Shown: piece after piece, positions 60,647-64,000 of the stretch
Layout of the letters: each line of letters starts with the position of its first letter
How positions within the stretch are numbered: position 1 is the first letter of the stretch
Assembly (NCBI RefSeq): GCF_028728205.1
Contig: NZ_JAQYUU010000003.1
Coordinates: forward strand, 124,001-188,000
Source of the DNA: Clostridium sp. 'White wine YQ'
GTDB taxonomy: Bacteria > Bacillota > Clostridia > Clostridiales > Clostridiaceae
Length of the DNA: 64,000 bases
Direction of reading: 5' to 3'
Translations under genes and position numbers: made by a program
The notes under the pieces: model-generated
What the model was told of the DNA's origin: nothing
The model's input: the letters and a program-made list of their open reading frames with translations, nothing else
Databases searched by the model: none

Positions 60647-61018
60647 TTAATATCTAGTATTAATAAAATCTATTACCTCAGTTTTGGTAAACCCTAATTC
60701 CTTCATGCTTTTTATAAAAGTATCTAATACCTCATGTGCACTTTCTTGTTCTAACTTTTTTAATATATTTACGTCTTCCGTAATATATTTTCCGAGTCCT
60801 CTTTGAGTGTATATTATTCCTTCTGTTTCAAGCTCTGAATAAACTCTTTGAATTGTATTAGGATTTACTTTAAGCTTGCTGGCTAACTCTCTTACAGACT
60901 CTAATCTATCGCCTTTTTTTAATTCTCCAGATAACACTCTTCTCTTTATATAATTCATTATTTGAAGATATATGGGTTCTTTATTATTAAGCTCAAAATC
61001 TATTTTAAACACCTCCAT
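60647..61018 (-). CDS. GntR-family regulator, YtrA subfamily
   Basis: 123 residues, the short YtrA form without a large effector domain. The winged helix is clear: EPIYLQIMNYIKRRVLSGELKKGDRLESVRELASKLKVNPNTIQRVYSELETEGIIYTQRGLGKYI-type sequence (about 12-78). Two C-terminal helices serve dimerisation. It heads the operon and is followed by the ATPase and permease genes. The perfect palindrome at 61033-61052, just upstream of its ATG, is the likely operator, so it should repress its own operon until an envelope-active compound appears. Confidence 0.92.
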   Translation of the reverse strand: MEVFKIDFELNNKEPIYLQIMNYIKRRVLSGELKKGDRLESVRELASKLKVNPNTIQRVYSELETEGIIYTQRGLGKYITEDVNILKKLEQESAHEVLDTFIKSMKELGFTKTEVIDFINTRY

Positions 61019-61032
61019 CGTAGGTTTACTAG

Positions 61033-61052
61033 TGTACTATTTAAATAGTACA
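61033..61052. promoter_or_regulatory. Operator palindrome of the YtrA-type regulator
   Basis: TGTACTATTTAAATAGTACA is a perfect 20-base palindrome 15 bases before the regulator start codon. The GTACTA half-site resembles operators of YtrA-family GntR proteins. Confidence 0.75.
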
Positions 61053-61168
61053 GTCCAGCGACAATAAAATCAATCCTTAATATGTTTCATATTTTAAATT
61101 CAGCAGAGGTTTTCTTCATATTGCTACCCTTTTCTAAATATTACTAGTTATTCCAAGTATAAATATAG

Positions 61169-61197
61169 CTCAGAACATCACCATAATATTCTGAGCC
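61169..61197 (-). terminator. Hairpin after the HAD phosphatase genes
   Basis: A stem GCTCAGAA/TTCTGAGC with a 13-base loop lies six bases beyond the stop codon of the second HAD gene. The T-tract is weak. Confidence 0.6.
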
Positions 61198-61202
61198 TAA
61201 AA

Positions 61203-62006
61203 TTAAAGCATAAATTTTTCTATTACATGAGCTACGCCATCCTCTTCATTTGTTGGAGCTATATACTTAGCTATTTCTTTTATTCCTTCTGTAGCATTTC
61301 CCATCGCTACTCCTAACCCTGCATATTCAATCATATGCTTGTCATTTTCTGCATCTCCAACGCAAATTACTTCATTTCTAGAAAGTCCTAAATAGTTAGC
61401 TAATGCCTCTATCCCCACACCCTTATTACTTTCTTTGTTCAAAAACTCTAGAAAAATATCTTCACTTCTTAATATTGTATATTTCTCATAAAATTCTGTT
61501 GGAATAAGAGATATTCCTTTAGTTAATATATCTGGTTCATCTATCATCATGAACTTAATGTATTCATCCTCATCTTCAACTAATCTAAAATCCATCACCT
61601 TTAAATCAAACTTATTTCTTAAAGCTTCAATCTCTGAATACTTGCTTATCTTAGGAGTTATCATGCCATATTTTTTTGAAAATCCATGAATATTTACCCC
61701 TATATCTTTACTCAACTTATATAAAATATCACCATCTCTAGCTTTTAAACAATGTGACATTATCACTTCTTTTGTTTTTGTATTTTGCACCAGTGAACCA
61801 TTATAACTTAAAACATAATCCTCTTCAGATATTAAATCCAATGGTTCAAGATATTGATACAATCCCTCTATAGGTCTTCCAGACGCTAGTACTACCTTTA
61901 TACCCTTTTCCTTAGCCTTTCTTATTGCATTTTTTGTTTTATCTGATATAGTTTTATCCTCTCTTAATAGAGTTCCATCCATATCAATAGCTATCAACTT
62001 GTACAT
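61203..62006 (-). CDS. Cof-type HAD hydrolase, second of two tandem paralogues
   Basis: 267 residues. HAD motif I is AIDMDGTLL at the N-terminus (nucleophile Asp 8), motif II is VLASGRPIEG with the serine, and motif IV is VCVGDAENDKHMIEYAG near 215. The cap between them is of the C2B type, marking the Cof/YidA-like branch that dephosphorylates sugar phosphates, phosphorylated cofactors or flavins. It is closely similar to the neighbouring protein over its whole length, showing a tandem duplication. A gap of 18 bases places it in an operon with that gene. The substrate is not known. Confidence 0.92.
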   Translation of the reverse strand: MYKLIAIDMDGTLLREDKTISDKTKNAIRKAKEKGIKVVLASGRPIEGLYQYLEPLDLISEEDYVLSYNGSLVQNTKTKEVIMSHCLKARDGDILYKLSKDIGVNIHGFSKKYGMITPKISKYSEIEALRNKFDLKVMDFRLVEDEDEYIKFMMIDEPDILTKGISLIPTEFYEKYTILRSEDIFLEFLNKESNKGVGIEALANYLGLSRNEVICVGDAENDKHMIEYAGLGVAMGNATEGIKEIAKYIAPTNEEDGVAHVIEKFML

Positions 62007-62024
62007 AAACTTCTCCTTTAACTT

Positions 62025-62840
62025 TTACTGTTTATCTGATAATATAAATCTTTCAATTACATGTGCAACTCCATCTTCTTCATTTGTTGGAGCTATATAA
62101 TCAGCTATTCTCTTAACATCATGAGAAGCATTTCCCATTGCGACTCCAAGTCCAGCAAATTCTATCATATGCATATCATTTTCAGCATCTCCAACTGAAA
62201 TTATTTCTTCTCTTGTAATACCTAAATGATTTGCTAAATATTCTAATCCTTTGCCTTTATTACTATCTTTATTTAAAAATTCTAAAAATGATTTATCACT
62301 TTTTAAAACTGTATACTCTTCATATATGTTTTCAGGAATTAACTCAATACCTCTTGATAAGATTTCCGCATCTTCTGTCATTATTATCTTTGTAATTTCA
62401 TCCTCTTCTTTTATTTCATAAAAGTCCATTTCAACTAAAGGTTTATTTATTTCATCACATTGTATTTGAATATATAAGTTATTTTTTGGTGCAACCAATC
62501 CATGATGTTTAGAAAATCCGTTAATATCTACCCCCATATCTAAGCTAAGCTTGTACAAAATATGTGCATCCTTTCCTGTTAATAGATTACTTACTATTTT
62601 TTCTTTAGTCCCAGTATTTTGTACTATCGCACCGTTATAACTTAAAACGAAATCTTCCTCTGATATTAAATCTAGTTCTTCTAAATAACTATTTATGGCT
62701 TCCATAGGTCTTCCAGATGCTAGAACTACTTTAATCCCACATTTTTTTGCCAGTCTTACTGCATTTTTTGTTCTGTCTGATATCGTTGTGTCATTTCTAA
62801 GAATTGTTCCATCCATATCTAAAGCTATCAACTTATACAT
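62025..62840 (-). CDS. Cof-type HAD hydrolase, first of two tandem paralogues
   Basis: 271 residues with ALDMDGTILRND (nucleophile Asp 8), VVLASGRPMEA, and SVGDAENDMHMIEFAGLG. The cap domain differs from the downstream paralogue mainly at about 110-160 (GFSKHHGLVAPKNNLYIQ against GFSKKYGMITPKISKYSE), which is where substrate choice lies in this family. The two enzymes may thus act on different phosphates. It heads the two-gene unit, with GGAGG-type site before the ATG. Confidence 0.92.
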   Translation of the reverse strand: MYKLIALDMDGTILRNDTTISDRTKNAVRLAKKCGIKVVLASGRPMEAINSYLEELDLISEEDFVLSYNGAIVQNTGTKEKIVSNLLTGKDAHILYKLSLDMGVDINGFSKHHGLVAPKNNLYIQIQCDEINKPLVEMDFYEIKEEDEITKIIMTEDAEILSRGIELIPENIYEEYTVLKSDKSFLEFLNKDSNKGKGLEYLANHLGITREEIISVGDAENDMHMIEFAGLGVAMGNASHDVKRIADYIAPTNEEDGVAHVIERFILSDKQ

Positions 62841-63233
62841 TATTAAAGCCCTCCAGTATCATACTTTCTAGCTTTATTATTGCATACGCCACATACTCTA
62901 CCAATAGATTTTCATATTTTGAAAATCTTTTATTTTTTATAAACTCATTTATTTATTATATATAATCCTTAATAAAATTTTTAACCATATACTTCACAAT
63001 TAAATTTATCAACACTTTTCTTTAACAGATTGTATGGATTTAAAAACTTTCTATTTCCAAATAACCCTTTCACTTCATATCTATTTCCCTAATAGTTTCA
63101 TTTATTTCTAAGCTTAACATTTTCATTCTAAGCTTTACCTGAAGTAGTGCTCCACTAATTTCTTCCCTAATAATAAAACTTATGTTACAATATTGAGGAT
63201 AGTGTAAATTTATAAAAAAAGGAATGAGAAATA
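62841..63233. other. Intergenic region between divergent genes
   Basis: 393 AT-rich bases. An inverted repeat AGATTTTCA/TGAAAATCT (62906-62928) is followed by a T-rich stretch, and a possible -10 TACAAT (63186-63191) precedes the ykpA-like gene. I see no further gene. Confidence 0.6.
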
Positions 63234-64000
63234 TTGATTAATGTAACTAACGTAAGCTTAAGATATGGTGACAAAAAACTATTTGAAGATGTAAATATTA
63301 AATTCACTCCTGGTAACTGTTATGGAGTTATAGGGGCAAATGGTGCTGGTAAAAGTACATTTTTAAAGATTCTTTCTGGAGAAGTTCAACCAAATACAGG
63401 TGAAATTTCTATTCCAAAAGATATTAGAATGTCTGTACTTAAACAAGACCACTACCAGTATGATAATTATTCTGTTCTTGAAACAGTAATAATGGGAAAT
63501 GAAAGACTATATGAAATAATGAAAGAAAAAGATGAAATATATGCAAAACCTGATTTCACTGATGAAGATGGTATTAAAGCTTCTGAGCTTGAAGGGGAAT
63601 TTGCTGAACTTAATGGATGGGAAGCTGAATCTGACGCTTCATCCTTACTACAAGGTTTAGGCGTTCCTACAGAACTTCATGATAAGCAAGTTTCAGAATT
63701 ATCTGGTGGAGAAAAAGTTAAAGTATTATTGGCTCAAGCTTTGTTTGGAAACCCTGGTATACTAATCCTTGACGAGCCTACTAACCATCTTGATATTAAA
63801 TCTGTGAACTGGTTAGAAGAGTTTTTAATAAACTTCGAAGGAACTGTTATAGTCGTATCCCATGATAGACACTTCTTAAACAAAGTGTGTACAAACATGG
63901 CTGACGTTGACTTTGGTAAAATCAAATTATATGTTGGTAACTACGATTTCTGGTATGAATCAAGCCAACTTGCTTTACAAATGGCTAAAGACCAGAACAA
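63234..64000 (+). CDS. ykpA: ABC-F ATPase, YkpA/YbiT-like (3' end outside window)
   Basis: About 255 codons of a protein expected to be ~540 residues with two ATPase domains. The visible part has FTPGNCYGVIGANGAGKSTFLK (Walker A), the LLQGLGV segment, the signature LSGGEKVKVLLAQALF, Walker B ILILDEPTNHLD and the switch SHDRHFLNKVC, followed by NYDFWYESSQLA. These stretches match Bacillus YkpA. ABC-F proteins bind the ribosome E site and relieve stalling; they have no membrane domain. The start is the TTG at 63234-63236, the only in-frame candidate, preceded by AAAGGA. The gene runs off the right edge. Confidence 0.9.
   Translation, partial: MINVTNVSLRYGDKKLFEDVNIKFTPGNCYGVIGANGAGKSTFLKILSGEVQPNTGEISIPKDIRMSVLKQDHYQYDNYSVLETVIMGNERLYEIMKEKDEIYAKPDFTDEDGIKASELEGEFAELNGWEAESDASSLLQGLGVPTELHDKQVSELSGGEKVKVLLAQALFGNPGILILDEPTNHLDIKSVNWLEEFLINFEGTVIVVSHDRHFLNKVCTNMADVDFGKIKLYVGNYDFWYESSQLALQMAKDQN

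Overview
The window is AT-rich, tightly packed, mostly unspliced-operon bacterial DNA and reads as a chromosome segment of a Clostridium-like Firmicute. The reasons are the very low GC content, strong AGGAGG-type ribosome binding sites, a MurE with the DNPR motif of meso-diaminopimelate ligases, YabE, YkpA, AzlCD and TSCPD-family proteins, and intrinsic terminators after most operons. Both edges cut genes: an OppF-type ATPase at the left and a YkpA-type ABC-F ATPase at the right. No rRNA, CRISPR array, prophage or insertion sequence is visible.

Layout. 1-7018: an oligopeptide-type ABC transporter with two ATPases and two unusual permeases, each fused to a degenerate M28-peptidase-like extracellular domain, plus a membrane-anchored TPR protein. 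7096-14597: acetyltransferase, alkyladenine glycosylase, an ECF sigma/anti-sigma pair, a NatAB-type ABC exporter, a macro-domain protein and a short-chain dehydrogenase. 14702-17576: a yybP-ykoY (Mn2+) riboswitch in front of a P2-type cation ATPase. 17598-27380: AraC regulator, MurE, ProBA, dehydrogenase, a double HD-GYP protein, RidA, a TSCPD protein, LysR and an initiator tRNA-Met. 27479-44336: M16C peptidase, DEAD-box helicase, a small zinc-ribbon protein, YabE, a prenyltransferase, a MarR/efflux pair with three shared operators, a polar amino-acid ABC importer, an M50 protease, AzlCD and an APC permease. 52547-64000: TopB, a lipoprotein, a SWIM/SNF2 helicase, a YtrA-type GntR/ABC operon, two HAD phosphatases and YkpA.

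The most notable region is 44438-52405. An RRNPP-type regulator (HTH plus TPR repeats) lies next to a 49-residue exported signal-peptide precursor. These are followed on the same strand by an MFS exporter, a radical SAM protein with a cobalamin-binding-like N-terminal domain, an M16 zinc peptidase and a winged-helix protein. The region ends in five tandem, nearly identical 57-codon genes whose products have an invariant C-terminus ending in GSNVLVVWF. I read this as a quorum-sensing-controlled RiPP (ribosomally made, post-translationally modified peptide) locus with amplified precursor genes. I do not recognise the precursor family. Palindromes of the form GTAAA-N9-TTTAC occur three times before the signal-peptide gene and once before the regulator, and are the likely operators.

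Other points of interest are the pseudo-peptidase/permease fusions, the MarR operator set, a structured region with its own promoter ahead of the initiator tRNA, and a large inverted repeat of unknown role next to proB. All assignments come from reading the sequence; no database search was run.
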